Assembly: GCF_014851685.1 (NCBI RefSeq)
Contig: NZ_JACVAC010000011.1
Span: forward strand, 147,943 to 211,942
Direction: 5' to 3'
DNA: 64,000 bases
From: Pseudomonas sp. PDM05
Lineage (GTDB): Bacteria; Pseudomonadota; Gammaproteobacteria; Pseudomonadales; Pseudomonadaceae
Of this stretch, positions 52,039 to 61,261 are shown piece after piece (the first letter of the stretch is position 1; each line of letters opens with the position of its first letter). A model generated the notes under the pieces. It had not been told where the DNA came from. It saw only the letters and a list, made by a program, of their open reading frames with translations, and made no database searches. A program made the position numbers and the translations under genes.

Positions 52039-53451
52039 TTAGCTGATCACCATCCCCTCTCCCGTCCAGCCGCTCACGCCGACCAGCGTGACCGAATCCG
52101 CACCCACACTGATCAGCGTGTCCCCACCCTGCTCCCGGTATTGCACACTGCCCTGCACATCCTTGAACAGCAGCGTGTCCGTCGCCTGATAGCCGATCAC
52201 CCGGTCCTGGCCAAACTGCCCGCTGAACAGAAAGGTATTGTGCCCACTGCTGTCGCGAATCGTGTCATTGCCCTTGCCACCCTCGATAAAGTCCACGCCC
52301 TTGCCGCCCTGGATCAGGTCGTTGCCGTCGCTGCCAATGATGAAGGTATTGCCCTTGTGCGGTTCGGCGTTGCGGTTGAGGTCCTGCACCCAGGTGGTGG
52401 CGCGTGCCGGGTCGGACAGGTTGGCGACGATGACCGTGGAATCGCGGGTCATCTGCTCGTAGAAACCCGATTCAACGACCCGTGTCAGCCCGTCGCCATA
52501 CCCGGTGGGCAGATGGGAGATCCAGGTCGGCAGGTTGGTGATGGAAAACGGCAGCACATTCCACAGGGTCGAGGCGTAGTGGTCGTTGAAGCTGACGATA
52601 TTGTCGGTGCTCGACTCATGGGGCTTGTCATGCACGCCGAGGGACGACAGGTTGAACGATGAGCCGTCCAGCGCGCGGAACACCGGGTCATTTTCGTAGC
52701 CGATATTGAGCACCTTGTCGCCGCTGCTTTGGGTCGGCGAGGCGTAGGCTACGTAGTTGGCGTTCTTGTAGAACCCTGACCACCGACTGCCGCTCAAGTC
52801 GGCCATGCTGTTGACCGCCAGGCCGCCCAGGCTATGACCGCTGACCAGCACATCGGCGCCGTGCAGGCCATGGGCACTGGCGTAGTCGGCAACATTTTTC
52901 AGCAGCCCGCCAAATGCCTCACCGGCGTAGTTCTTCGCATAATCCTTGGGCCCCAGCGCGGCCAGCAGGTCACTGACCAAATCGCCGATGGAGTCGCTGA
53001 TCAGGCTTTCCCGTGGCCCGGACGTACCGCGAAAGCCGATGCCGATTTCGAGCAATTTGCCCGCGTCATCGTACTTGCCCAGCACCTCGACTTGCGCCGT
53101 GGTGTAGCCGGCCTTTTCCCCAAAGAATGTGCCCCGCGCATCAACCTTGCCGGCGTAGCCCAGGGCGCTGGCGCTGATGGGCGTCCAGCCGGCCTTTTGC
53201 ACGGCATCCAGGGCGGCCTTTTCCGAATCCGGGTTCCACGGGATACCTGGAATCACCCCTTGGGAATCGCTGCCACCGAGCACCGCGCCGACCAAAGTGG
53301 CGGGCAAACCCCAGCCCAGGCCGTTGTGCTGGTAACCCACGGCAAAGCCGTTATCCAGGTTGTGATAGCTGTACAAGGTGATTGCCATGGCGTCGGCGAA
53401 CAACGCCTTGGAACCCTCGGGTCCGAAGTTTTTGTAATCGAAGATACCCAT
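52039..53451 (-). CDS. tliA: Family I.3 RTX lipase secreted by type I system
   Basis: 470 residues, no signal peptide. Catalytic triad S207 (VSGHSLGG), D255 and H313 matches P. fluorescens TliA. Glycine-rich RTX calcium repeats follow (IIGSDGNDLIQGGKGVDFIE, about 371-390, and GGKGNDTIRD to 400), with a C-terminal secretion region. It hydrolyses triacylglycerols outside the cell. Directly downstream of the aprDEF exporter genes, as tliA follows tliDEF in strain SIK W1. Names LipA and PueB are used for relatives. Confidence 0.93.
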   Translation of the reverse strand: MGIFDYKNFGPEGSKALFADAMAITLYSYHNLDNGFAVGYQHNGLGWGLPATLVGAVLGGSDSQGVIPGIPWNPDSEKAALDAVQKAGWTPISASALGYAGKVDARGTFFGEKAGYTTAQVEVLGKYDDAGKLLEIGIGFRGTSGPRESLISDSIGDLVSDLLAALGPKDYAKNYAGEAFGGLLKNVADYASAHGLHGADVLVSGHSLGGLAVNSMADLSGSRWSGFYKNANYVAYASPTQSSGDKVLNIGYENDPVFRALDGSSFNLSSLGVHDKPHESSTDNIVSFNDHYASTLWNVLPFSITNLPTWISHLPTGYGDGLTRVVESGFYEQMTRDSTVIVANLSDPARATTWVQDLNRNAEPHKGNTFIIGSDGNDLIQGGKGVDFIEGGKGNDTIRDSSGHNTFLFSGQFGQDRVIGYQATDTLLFKDVQGSVQYREQGGDTLISVGADSVTLVGVSGWTGEGMVIS

Positions 53452-53493
53452 GCTGATGCCTCTTTTTGTTGTTGGAATGCGCGAGATCGGCGG

Positions 53494-54831
53494 TCACCGT
53501 TGCGCCGGCCCAAACGCCTCATCCACCTTGGCCAGGTCGGTGTCACGCAGGTTGCCGGCGTAGTAATGCAATTTGGTCCAGGCCATCAGGTAGTCGTAGC
53601 GCGCCTGGGCGAGGTCGCGGCGGGTGCTGTAGAGCTGCTGCTCGGCGTTGAGCGCGTCGAGGTTGACCCGCTCGCCACCGAGGATGCTTTGCTTTGTCGA
53701 CACCACCAGCGCTTCGGCCGAGACCAGGGCCTTCTGGTACGCACGCAATTTGCTCACCCCCGACAGGCACGCGCTGAACTGGCGCCGCAGCTCGATCAGG
53801 GTTTCGCGGGTCTTGCCCTCCAGTTCGTACTCGGCCTGCTCCATGGCGCGGCTGGCCTGGCGGGTGGAGGCGGCAATACCGCCACCGGCATACAGCGGCA
53901 GGCTGACTTCAATGCCGATGGTGTTGGTGTCGTAGCGCTGGTTGTAGGTATTGCCGCTGTCGGACTCCTGCTGGCGCGAACTGGCATACGCCGTGACTTT
54001 GGGCAAATGCCCGGCGCGGTTGCGTTCCACTTCATAACGCGCCACTTCCAGGGCCTGGCGCTGGGAGGCCAGCGTCGGGTTGTTGCTGATCGCCAGCGCA
54101 TGCCAGGTGTCGTAGTTGGCCGGGCTCAGGGTGAACGCGGCGAAGCCTTGGTTCAGCGGCGCCAGGTCGTTGATGTTGACGCTTGGTACGCCGATCAACG
54201 CGCCCAGTTCGCGCAAGGACGCGTCCTGCTCATCCAGCGCCTGGATCTCTTCGGCGCTGGCCAACTCGTAACGGGACTCGGCTTCGAGAATGTCCGTGCG
54301 CGTGCCCTCACCCCGCTCGAACAAGTGACGGTTTTGCTGGAACTGCTGCTCGAAGGCCTTCTTCTTGGCCCGGGCAATGTCGATCTGGTCCTGTGCGAAC
54401 AACGCCTGGGTGTAGTAGGACAACACCCGCACCAGCAACGCCTGGCTCTTGTCGCGAAAACTCTCGTCGGCAAACAGTGCCTGGGCCACGCCCTTGCGGT
54501 AGTTGGCATAGGCTTCGTAGTCGAACAGCGGCTGTTGCAGGCTGAACGTGGAGCCGTAGCTGTTGTAGTTGCGGTCATCGTGATAGTTGCCACCACGGCC
54601 GTCGGGCAAGGTGGCCTGGGAGTTGTTGCGCCCCTTGTTGTAGTTGTACGACAGCTTGGGCAGCAGGCCGGCACGGCCGATGGTGCGATTCTCCAGGCCG
54701 GCGTCGCGCTCCTTGATGGCGCCGAGGAACACCGGGTCGTTGCGCAGGGCCTGCTCGTACACGTCGAACGGGCCCATGGCGGCGTGGGCAGTGGTACAAC
54801 TGAGCAGCAAGGCGATAAACACCGCTTTCAT
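53494..54831 (-). CDS. aprF: TolC-like outer-membrane channel of type I secretion (AprF)
   Basis: 445 residues. Signal peptide MKAVFIALLLSCTTAHA, then an outer-membrane efflux protein repeat with YTQALFAQDQIDIARAKKKAFEQQFQQNRHLFERGEGTRTDILEAE and a second such block (LNAEQQLYSTRRDLAQARYDYLMAWTKL) typical of AprF/PrtF. Forms the exit channel for protease and lipase. It ends 42 bases before the lipase gene, and its start lies two bases after the aprE stop. Confidence 0.93.
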   Translation of the reverse strand: MKAVFIALLLSCTTAHAAMGPFDVYEQALRNDPVFLGAIKERDAGLENRTIGRAGLLPKLSYNYNKGRNNSQATLPDGRGGNYHDDRNYNSYGSTFSLQQPLFDYEAYANYRKGVAQALFADESFRDKSQALLVRVLSYYTQALFAQDQIDIARAKKKAFEQQFQQNRHLFERGEGTRTDILEAESRYELASAEEIQALDEQDASLRELGALIGVPSVNINDLAPLNQGFAAFTLSPANYDTWHALAISNNPTLASQRQALEVARYEVERNRAGHLPKVTAYASSRQQESDSGNTYNQRYDTNTIGIEVSLPLYAGGGIAASTRQASRAMEQAEYELEGKTRETLIELRRQFSACLSGVSKLRAYQKALVSAEALVVSTKQSILGGERVNLDALNAEQQLYSTRRDLAQARYDYLMAWTKLHYYAGNLRDTDLAKVDEAFGPAQR

Positions 54832-54833
54832 GT

Positions 54834-56126
54834 TTATTCCTCGGTCAATGCGGAGCCGGCGCGATCCAGCAGCGGCTTGAACAGGTAATTGAGCAGCGAA
54901 CGCTCGCCGGTACGCACGAACATTTCGGCGGGCATGCCGGGCTTGATCACCAGGCCGTGGAGTTTCTCCAGCGCCAGCTCGCTGACCGTGGTGCGCAGCA
55001 CGTAGTACGGCGCGCCGGTCTTTTCATCGAGCATCTGGTCGGCCGAAATCAGGCTGACCTGCCCGGGCACCCGTGGCGTGCGGCTCTGGTTGAAGGCGGT
55101 GAACAGAATGTCGACCGGCAGTTGCGTGCCGACCTTGTCCACCAGGTGCACCGGCAAGCGCCCTTCGACTTCCAGGCGTGTGCCCTGGGGCACGATCTCC
55201 AGTAGGGTTTCACCGGCGCGCACCACTGCGCCGACGGTGTGCACGCTGAGGTTGACTGCAATCCCATCGGCCGGCGCGTTGATCTGGCTGTGTTGCAGGT
55301 CGAACCCGGCGGACGTCAACTGCTGCTCCAGGGTCAGGCTGCGCAATTGCGCGTCGGCCAGTTGGCTACGTACCTCTTTCTGGTATTCCTCGCCGTGCTG
55401 CTGCAATTTCAGACGCGATTCAAGGATGCCCTGCTCGACCCGGCCGCTTTCGCCGCTGTTTTGCGCCAGGTCCTGTTGCACCTGGGACAGTTGGCGCTGG
55501 TACTCCAACAAGCGGTTGCGCGGGATGTAGCCGTTGTCGGCCAGGGGTTGCAGGTTGGCCAACTGATCGCGCAGGGATTGGGCCTGGGCCGTCAGGTCAC
55601 TGCGCGCACGGCGCATGCCGCCCAGTTGCGCGGTGGCACCCTCGATGTTGGCGCGAATCCCGGCCTGCTCGCGGGCAAAGGCTTCGCGGCGGCTGCTGAA
55701 CAGTTGGCGCTGGCCTTCCAGGACCAAGGCCAGGGCCGGGTCGGGATTGCTGCTCAGTTCGGCCGGAAAAACGATGCCGGGGCGGTTATCGCGCTCGCTC
55801 TGCCATCGCGCCACGCTGGCCCAGGCCATGCGGTATTGGGCTTGCAGCGATTGCACGTCAGCCTGGTGTTGGGTCTGGTCGAGACGAAACAGCGGCTGGC
55901 CTTGTTTGACCGCCTCGCCCTCACGCACCAGAATCGCGCTGACCACGCCGGGGCTGAGGGTTTGCACAGCCTTGCGCTTGCCCGACACCACCACCGTGCC
56001 TTGCACCGGAATGCCCTGGTCCAGCGGCGCCAGGCTGGCCCAAAGGAAAAAACCGCCGGCGCCGAGCACTGTCAGCAACCAGCCCATGCGCACAAAAAAG
56101 CCGGCGTCGTGTTGTTCGTGGATCAT
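54834..56126 (-). CDS. aprE: HlyD-type membrane fusion protein of type I secretion (AprE)
   Basis: 430 residues. One membrane segment (about 16-33, LLTVLGAGGFFLWASLAPLD), a biotinyl-lipoyl-like hairpin (VQGTVVVSGKRKAVQTLSPGVVSAILVREGEAVKQGQPLFRLD), long coiled-coil helices (about 80-270) and a C-terminal barrel block (RTTVSELALEKLHGLVIKPGMPAEMFVRTGERSLLNYLFKP). It links AprD to AprF. Start overlaps aprD by four bases. Confidence 0.94.
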   Translation of the reverse strand: MIHEQHDAGFFVRMGWLLTVLGAGGFFLWASLAPLDQGIPVQGTVVVSGKRKAVQTLSPGVVSAILVREGEAVKQGQPLFRLDQTQHQADVQSLQAQYRMAWASVARWQSERDNRPGIVFPAELSSNPDPALALVLEGQRQLFSSRREAFAREQAGIRANIEGATAQLGGMRRARSDLTAQAQSLRDQLANLQPLADNGYIPRNRLLEYQRQLSQVQQDLAQNSGESGRVEQGILESRLKLQQHGEEYQKEVRSQLADAQLRSLTLEQQLTSAGFDLQHSQINAPADGIAVNLSVHTVGAVVRAGETLLEIVPQGTRLEVEGRLPVHLVDKVGTQLPVDILFTAFNQSRTPRVPGQVSLISADQMLDEKTGAPYYVLRTTVSELALEKLHGLVIKPGMPAEMFVRTGERSLLNYLFKPLLDRAGSALTEE

Positions 56127-57823
56127 GCTGGCATCCTCTCTTGAGGCGGTTGTTCACGCTGCCCGGACAACGCCCGCAGCACTTCCTGGCTGGGTCCGAA
56201 CACTTGCAGCTGGCCGTCGTTGAGCACCAGCAGCTTGTCGGCCTGGGCCAATGCCGCCGAGCGATGGGTGACCAGTACCACGCTGCTGCCCTGGGCTTTC
56301 ATCTGCACGATGGCGCTGGCCAGAGCAGCTTCGCCCTGGGTGTCGAGGTTGGAGTTGGGCTCATCCAGCACAATCAGCCGCGGCCCGCCGTACAACGCGC
56401 GGGCCAGGGCCACCCGTTGCTTCTGGCCGCCGGACAGCCCGCAGCCGTTGTCGCCCAGTACGGTGTCGTAGCCTTGGGGCAGGCGCAGGATCAGTTCATG
56501 TACCCCGGCTTGTTGCGCGGCTTTGACCACGAGCTGCGGGTCGGCCTGGCGAAAACGCGCGATGTTGTCGGCAATGCTGCCGCTGAACAGCTCGATGTCC
56601 TGGGGCAGGTAGCCGATGTGCGGGCCGAGGTCGTCGCGGTCCCAGCGGTGGATGTCGGCGCCATCCAGGCGCACCGTGCCCGCCAGGGTCGGCCACACGC
56701 CCACCAGCACCCGGGCCAGGGTGGATTTGCCGGAGCCCGAGGCGCCGAGCACACCCAGCACCTCCCCGGCGCCAAGGTTGAAACTGACGTGGTGCAGCGT
56801 CGCCACACGCCGCCCCGGCGGGCCCGCGCTGACCTGTTCGAAACTGACCTGGCCGTTGGGCGCCGGCAACTTCATCGGCTCGACGGCCTCCGGGCTCTCG
56901 CGCAGCAACGCATCCAGGCGCTGGTAGGCCAACTTGGCCGAACTCCACTGTTTCCACACCGCAATCAACTGGTCGATGGGACTGAGCACCCGGCCCATCA
57001 GGATGGAACCGGCGATCATCATCCCGGCGGTCATGTCGCCCTTGATCACCAGCCAAGCGCCAAGCCCCAGCACTAACGATTGCAGGCACAGGCGCAGGGA
57101 TTTGCTCAGGGAAGTGATTACCGCACCGGTGTCACTGGCCCGATTCTGCAGGCCGAGAAATTGCGTATGCACGGCAAACCAGCGCTGACGCAACGCGCCG
57201 AGCATGCCCATGGCCTGGATAGTCTCGGCATTGTGCAAATGGCTGGTGGCCAGTTGCGTGGATTGCTGCGAGTAACCGCTGGCCTCGCCCAACGGCTTTT
57301 TGGTCAGGTATTCGTTGAGGCACGCCAAGCCGATCAACAACAGCGCACCGGCCGTGGCCAACACGCCAAGCCAGACGTTGAACAGGAAAATCACCAGCAG
57401 ATAGATGGGAAACCACGGCGCATCAAAAAACGCGAACAACGCAGGGCCGGTGATGAATTGGCGGATATGGGTCAAGTCGCCAAGGGACTGCCCGGCGTGC
57501 CCCTGGCCGCAGTGCAGGTTGCGTTCAAACGCGGCCTTGTAGACGCGCAAGTTGAAACGCCGCTCCAATTGGCTGCCGATGCGGATCACGATAAAACTGC
57601 GGATCGCCTCCAGTGTGCCAATAAACACAAAGAAGCCCACGACCATCAGTGTCAACATCACCAGGGTGGTTTCATTCTGGGAGGACAGCACGCGGTCATA
57701 CACTTGCAGCATGTAAATCGACGGCACCAGCATCAACAGGTTAATCAATGCCGTGAAACAGCCAACGCTGATCAAGAGGTTCTTGTATTCACCCAGCGCT
57801 TTGAATAAAGGCGGTGTGGCCAT
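56123..57823 (-). CDS. aprD: ABC transporter ATPase/permease of type I secretion (AprD)
   Basis: 566 residues: a six-segment membrane domain (about 1-300) and an ABC domain with Walker A GASGSGKST, signature GLSGGQKQRVALARAL and Walker B LIVLDEPNSNLD. It energises export of AprA and the lipase. ATG at 57823 is preceded by GGAAG; the longer frame has no better site. The lead blocks (MATPPLFKALGEYKNLLISVG) match AprD. Confidence 0.95.
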   Translation of the reverse strand: MATPPLFKALGEYKNLLISVGCFTALINLLMLVPSIYMLQVYDRVLSSQNETTLVMLTLMVVGFFVFIGTLEAIRSFIVIRIGSQLERRFNLRVYKAAFERNLHCGQGHAGQSLGDLTHIRQFITGPALFAFFDAPWFPIYLLVIFLFNVWLGVLATAGALLLIGLACLNEYLTKKPLGEASGYSQQSTQLATSHLHNAETIQAMGMLGALRQRWFAVHTQFLGLQNRASDTGAVITSLSKSLRLCLQSLVLGLGAWLVIKGDMTAGMMIAGSILMGRVLSPIDQLIAVWKQWSSAKLAYQRLDALLRESPEAVEPMKLPAPNGQVSFEQVSAGPPGRRVATLHHVSFNLGAGEVLGVLGASGSGKSTLARVLVGVWPTLAGTVRLDGADIHRWDRDDLGPHIGYLPQDIELFSGSIADNIARFRQADPQLVVKAAQQAGVHELILRLPQGYDTVLGDNGCGLSGGQKQRVALARALYGGPRLIVLDEPNSNLDTQGEAALASAIVQMKAQGSSVVLVTHRSAALAQADKLLVLNDGQLQVFGPSQEVLRALSGQREQPPQERMPA

Positions 57824-57927
57824 GTCTTCCGATCTCACTTGAACCAAACAATAAGCAATAGTTGCCCGCACCCCGAATAACGGAGCGGCCAACTAATAAA
57901 ATCAAGTTATAGGCTTATAACCAACAA

Positions 57928-58296
57928 CTAAGGGATGCGCTGCAACAGCACTTCGGTGCCTTGGGCGGTGCGACCTTTATATTCACCCTCTTTCTGCCGG
58001 TTCAAATGGGTAATCCCGGTGCCGTCGGCATTCATCAGCCAGATACCGTCCGGGGTCGGCAGCCAGGTCTTCGGATGGTCGCCCAGCCACTGCGCGGCGC
58101 ATTCAACGTCGCCAGCCACGGCATTGGCGGCGACCACCAGGTCCAACGCACACACCTGGTCCTGCTGGTGCAACTGCCAGTGTCCGGCCAATTGGGCGCT
58201 GCTGGGTAAAACAAGACTGCTCGCCATCACGTGGGCTCCTGCCGATACGAACATCGCCAGCAATACGCGGGCGATAAAGGGGGTAAAACGCTGCAT
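57928..58296 (-). CDS. inh: Periplasmic alkaline protease inhibitor
   Basis: 122 residues. Signal peptide MQRFTPFIARVLLAMFVSAGAHVMA (about 25), then a compact beta-barrel inhibitor of family I38 (ASSLVLPSSAQLAGHWQLHQQDQVCALDLVV, with the cysteine pair C46/C68 in the mature barrel; numbering by eye). It binds AprA-type proteases, with its N-terminal residues in the active site, and protects the periplasm. Lies between aprA and aprD, as in P. aeruginosa aprI. Confidence 0.9.
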   Translation of the reverse strand: MQRFTPFIARVLLAMFVSAGAHVMASSLVLPSSAQLAGHWQLHQQDQVCALDLVVAANAVAGDVECAAQWLGDHPKTWLPTPDGIWLMNADGTGITHLNRQKEGEYKGRTAQGTEVLLQRIP

Positions 58297-58348
58297 CTTG
58301 CTTATGCTCCATGGGCAAAGCGCGGCGCCGAAACGCCGCGCTCCTGCA

Positions 58349-59782
58349 TCACGCCACGATGTCGCTGACGGCCGCCTGGCCAACGGTGGTGACGAGGAAA
58401 TCCGCCACGCCGTGCCCGGAGAAGTCTACCGCCAAGGTGCCCAGGTTGCTGCCAGAAGCGTAGGACAGCACCGCGTCGCCGGCATGCCCGGTAAACGCGT
58501 TGACGAAGGTCAGGCCTGCGCCTTTGGTGATACCGGACAGGTCGATCTTGTCCGAACCCGAGGTGAAGTCAAAGATCTTGTCCGCCGCCCCCGGCCTGGA
58601 GTCGGAGCTGGCGCCGAACACAAAGGTGTCGTTGCCCGCGCCGCCCCACAGTTGGTCGGCACCGCCGCCACCGTAGATGATGTCGTTGCCGGCACCGCCC
58701 TTGATCACGTTGGCCGCGTTGTTGCCGATGATCAGATCGTTGCCGGCGCCACCGAAGGCATTCTCCACGGTCACGCCCTTGGCGATGGAGACGTTGCCTA
58801 CCAGGCCGCCAACATCGGAGAACGAGGCTTCATTGAGGTTGATCTTCTGGTTCTGGGTGAAACCGGAGAAGTCCAGGGTGTCGTTGCCGCCACCGTCCCA
58901 TACCGAGAACACCAGCTTGTCGGCGTTGGAAGTGGCGCTGAGGAAGTCACGCCCGGTGTTGGAGTTGAAGCCGTAGGTGGTGTCGCCGGCGCGCGTGTTG
59001 TAGTTGGCGCCGTAGAGCTTCTGGATCGCGGCGATGTCGTCGATCAGCGGGCCGGAAGCGTAGGCTTCGACGCCGCCTTTGCTGAAGTTCTGGTTGGTGT
59101 TGCTCTCGCTCCAGTAACTCATGACGCTGTAGCCGCGCGTGTCCTGTCCGTAGGACGCGTCGTTGTAGGTCGGTGCGCCTTCGCCGGCGTTGTAGTCGCC
59201 GGGATGCGCCAGGCCCAGGGTGTGGCCGATTTCGTGGGTCAGGGTCTGCCGGCCATAGTTGTTCAGGTCCGGGGTCTTGTTTGGCGTGTAGCTGCTGTTG
59301 GTCAAGTACCACGAGGTGCCGTCGTAGCCCGCGCCGGTGCCGGGCAGGTAGGCGAACGCCGCCGCGCCGTCCTGGCCGCCGCTGTAGTTGCCGAAGGTCA
59401 TGTGGGCGTCGCCGCCGCTGGCCTTCTCGGTGAACGTGACGTTGGCCACATCCGCCCAGGACTGCATGGCCAGGGCGGCCTGTGCTTTCTGCTGGGCGCT
59501 GAACTGGCTGAAGCCGGAGATGCCATGTTTGTTCATGGTGCTCGACGACGCCGAGGTCAGGAAGGTGTAGGTCAGGTCGATCTTGCCGTTGCCGTCAACG
59601 TCCCGGTACGCCGCACCGTCGCGCAGCAGCTGGGTGGCGGCCTGGTCGACGGAGTAGGACGGTTTGCCATTGACCGTGAGGTTGCCGCCACGGTCATACA
59701 GATGGCTGAAGCTATCGATTTGCGAGTAAGCGGTGCTGGCTTGCGCCGCCGACACGATAGCCTTGTCTTTTACTTTTGACAT
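58349..59782 (-). CDS. aprA: Serralysin-family alkaline metalloprotease AprA
   Basis: 477 residues with no signal peptide. Zinc site HEIGHTLGLAH (H183, E184, H187, H193) and Met-turn MSYWSE (M221, Y223). RTX repeats GGAGNDLIIGNNAANVIKGG, GGAGNDIIYGGGGADQLWGG and further repeats (about 345-400) bind calcium; the C-terminus DIVA is of the kind recognised by the type I exporter. Secreted endopeptidase. First gene of the apr cluster; its leader carries GGA motifs for RsmA-type control. Confidence 0.96.
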   Translation of the reverse strand: MSKVKDKAIVSAAQASTAYSQIDSFSHLYDRGGNLTVNGKPSYSVDQAATQLLRDGAAYRDVDGNGKIDLTYTFLTSASSSTMNKHGISGFSQFSAQQKAQAALAMQSWADVANVTFTEKASGGDAHMTFGNYSGGQDGAAAFAYLPGTGAGYDGTSWYLTNSSYTPNKTPDLNNYGRQTLTHEIGHTLGLAHPGDYNAGEGAPTYNDASYGQDTRGYSVMSYWSESNTNQNFSKGGVEAYASGPLIDDIAAIQKLYGANYNTRAGDTTYGFNSNTGRDFLSATSNADKLVFSVWDGGGNDTLDFSGFTQNQKINLNEASFSDVGGLVGNVSIAKGVTVENAFGGAGNDLIIGNNAANVIKGGAGNDIIYGGGGADQLWGGAGNDTFVFGASSDSRPGAADKIFDFTSGSDKIDLSGITKGAGLTFVNAFTGHAGDAVLSYASGSNLGTLAVDFSGHGVADFLVTTVGQAAVSDIVA

Positions 59783-59788
59783 AAACGT

Positions 59789-59798
59789 ACTTCCTTGT
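59789..59798 (-). promoter_or_regulatory. aprA: RsmA/CsrA site overlapping aprA ribosome-binding site
   Basis: ACAAGGAAGT on the minus strand differs by one base from the CsrA consensus ACARGGAUGU and covers the Shine-Dalgarno GGA seven bases from the ATG. Family knowledge: aprA of P. fluorescens CHA0 is under Gac/Rsm control. Binding by a repressor here would block ribosome access. Confidence 0.6.
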
Positions 59799-59837
59799 TT
59801 GCAAGTGCATCAGTCTTTGATCGATAGGAACCCCGCG

Positions 59838-59861
59838 GGCGAGATCGTCCTATCACTCGCC
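59838..59861 (-). promoter_or_regulatory. aprA: Leader hairpin with GGA in its loop
   Basis: On the minus strand GGCGAG pairs with CTCGCC, leaving the 12-base loop TGATAGGACGAT with a GGA in an exposed position, the form preferred by RsmA/CsrA proteins. It lies 55-80 bases before the aprA ATG. Confidence 0.45.
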
Positions 59862-60039
59862 TCTTTTGAAGGCGTAAGAAAACTGACACAACTTGAAATC
59901 TTTCGTCTACATCTATTTCCGGGGCAACAAAGTACCCGGTAATTAGCGCCAGTAAGTTGCACTCCGTATTTGCTGGTCGGCGCGGATTTTGTCCGACAAA
60001 AAACACGCCGCACTTATTTAAATATTAAATAGGGCTAAA

Positions 60040-60058
60040 GCCGCCAACGTTTGGCGGC
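60040..60058 (-). terminator. Hairpin, possible terminator of the peptidase-permease operon
   Basis: On the minus strand GCCGCCAA-ACG-TTGGCGGC is a perfect eight-base-pair stem with a three-base loop, followed by CTTTAGCCC; the T-run is weak. It lies 90 bases after the stop of the P1-peptidase gene. Confidence 0.45.
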
Positions 60059-60148
60059 CGCTTAGTTAATGGATCCAATATATTGGCACGGTGTCATTAA
60101 CGACATTAAACAGCCACTACTTGAACTAAAAGTTGCAGTTGTCCCGGA

Positions 60149-61252
60149 TTACCGGGGCATACTCCAGCCGGTTTTATCCAATGCCGCCAATAGGGTTTCA
60201 GCGTGCAGGCCCGGCACCAGCACGCCATCGTCGGTGTGCATGTCTTCGCCGGCCAGGATCGCGTTGATGATCGCCTCCTCCACGGCCTCTGCCGCCGCGC
60301 TGAACAGCGGCGAAATGTGATCGTTGTTGAGCATCTGCAACGACGTGCTCAGCGGCAGATCCTGGCGGCCGTAGTCAGCGGGCGGCAGGTCAGCGTTGCC
60401 AGTGGCAAACGCCAGGAACAGGTCGCCGCTGGAATCCTCGGTGCCGCCGCCGGTGCGCGCGATGCCGATGGACGCACGTTGCGCCAGGCGCTGGCATTGG
60501 TGCGGCAGCAACGGCGCATCGGTGGCAATGATCACCACGATCGAGCCCATGCCTGGCGTGCCGCGCTCGGCGAAGGGCGACGGGATTTGCAGCAACTGGC
60601 GGCCCACTGGGTAGCCATCGACCCGCAGTTCCTGGCGCTTGCCGTGGTTGGCCTGGACCAGCACGCCGACGGTCCAACCGCCCTGCTCTGCCGACAAGCG
60701 CCGCGACGCGGTACCGATGCCGCCCTTGAACTCATGGCAGATCATCCCGGTGCCGCCGCCCACCGCCCCCTCTTGCACCGGGCCGGTTTCAGCACACTCC
60801 AGCGCCTGGCGCACATGCTCGGGCCCGACGTGCTGGCCCCAGATGTCGTTGAGCAAGCCGTCGTAGGTCTCCATCACCACCGGCATGCACCAATACACTG
60901 CCGGGTCCGCCAGGCGCTCGCGCTCCAGGGCGATCAGGCTGTCGCGCACTACGCCAATACTGTGGGTGTTGGTGATCGCCAGCGGCGTAGTCAGCAGCCC
61001 CGCTTCACGAATCCATTCCAGGCCCGTGGCATCACCGTTGCCGTTGAGCACGTGATACCCGGCAAAGCACGGCTGCTGGCGGGCCTCGCCGGCGCGTGGC
61101 TGCACCACCGTCACGCCGGTGCGCACCTGTTTGCCGTCGACGCGGGTCTTGAGCGTACTGTGGCCAACCCGCACCCCCGGTACATCGGTGATGGCATTCA
61201 ATGCGCCGGGCGTGCCCAGCCCCAACGTAATGCCCAATTGACGTGCACGCAT
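60149..61252 (-). CDS. P1-family (DmpA/BapA type) aminopeptidase
   Basis: 367 residues. N-terminal LGITLGLGTPGALNAITDVPGVRVGHST, central EGAVGGGTGMICHEFKGGIGTASR, and the self-cleavage/catalytic block GGTEDSSGDLFLAFATGN with the nucleophile serine of this autoproteolytic family. Members cleave N-terminal D- or beta-amino acids and some L-peptides. ATG at 61252 follows GGAG by five bases. It lies nine bases downstream of an amino-acid permease gene, so uptake and hydrolysis are probably coupled. Confidence 0.9.
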   Translation of the reverse strand: MRARQLGITLGLGTPGALNAITDVPGVRVGHSTLKTRVDGKQVRTGVTVVQPRAGEARQQPCFAGYHVLNGNGDATGLEWIREAGLLTTPLAITNTHSIGVVRDSLIALERERLADPAVYWCMPVVMETYDGLLNDIWGQHVGPEHVRQALECAETGPVQEGAVGGGTGMICHEFKGGIGTASRRLSAEQGGWTVGVLVQANHGKRQELRVDGYPVGRQLLQIPSPFAERGTPGMGSIVVIIATDAPLLPHQCQRLAQRASIGIARTGGGTEDSSGDLFLAFATGNADLPPADYGRQDLPLSTSLQMLNNDHISPLFSAAAEAVEEAIINAILAGEDMHTDDGVLVPGLHAETLLAALDKTGWSMPR

Positions 61253-61261
61253 AACCACTCC

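Larger units (their letters stand above)
59783..60148. other. 366-base region between aprA start and P1-peptidase gene
   Basis: The left part is the aprA leader with two candidate RsmA sites (SD at 59789-59798 and a hairpin loop at 59844-59855). The middle (60000-60060) has an AT-rich block and a hairpin at 60040-60058. The right part (60060-60148) contains no gene. The aprA promoter was not located with confidence. Confidence 0.55.

Noticed and set aside
52834..54888. Open frame of 684 codons on + opposite lipase and aprF
   Set aside because: Antisense to genes with confirmed catalytic and channel motifs; composition typical of a GC-rich shadow frame.
57935..59779. Open frame of 614 codons on + opposite aprA and inh
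   Set aside because: The aprA zinc site and RTX repeats are on the other strand; the + frame has no known domain.
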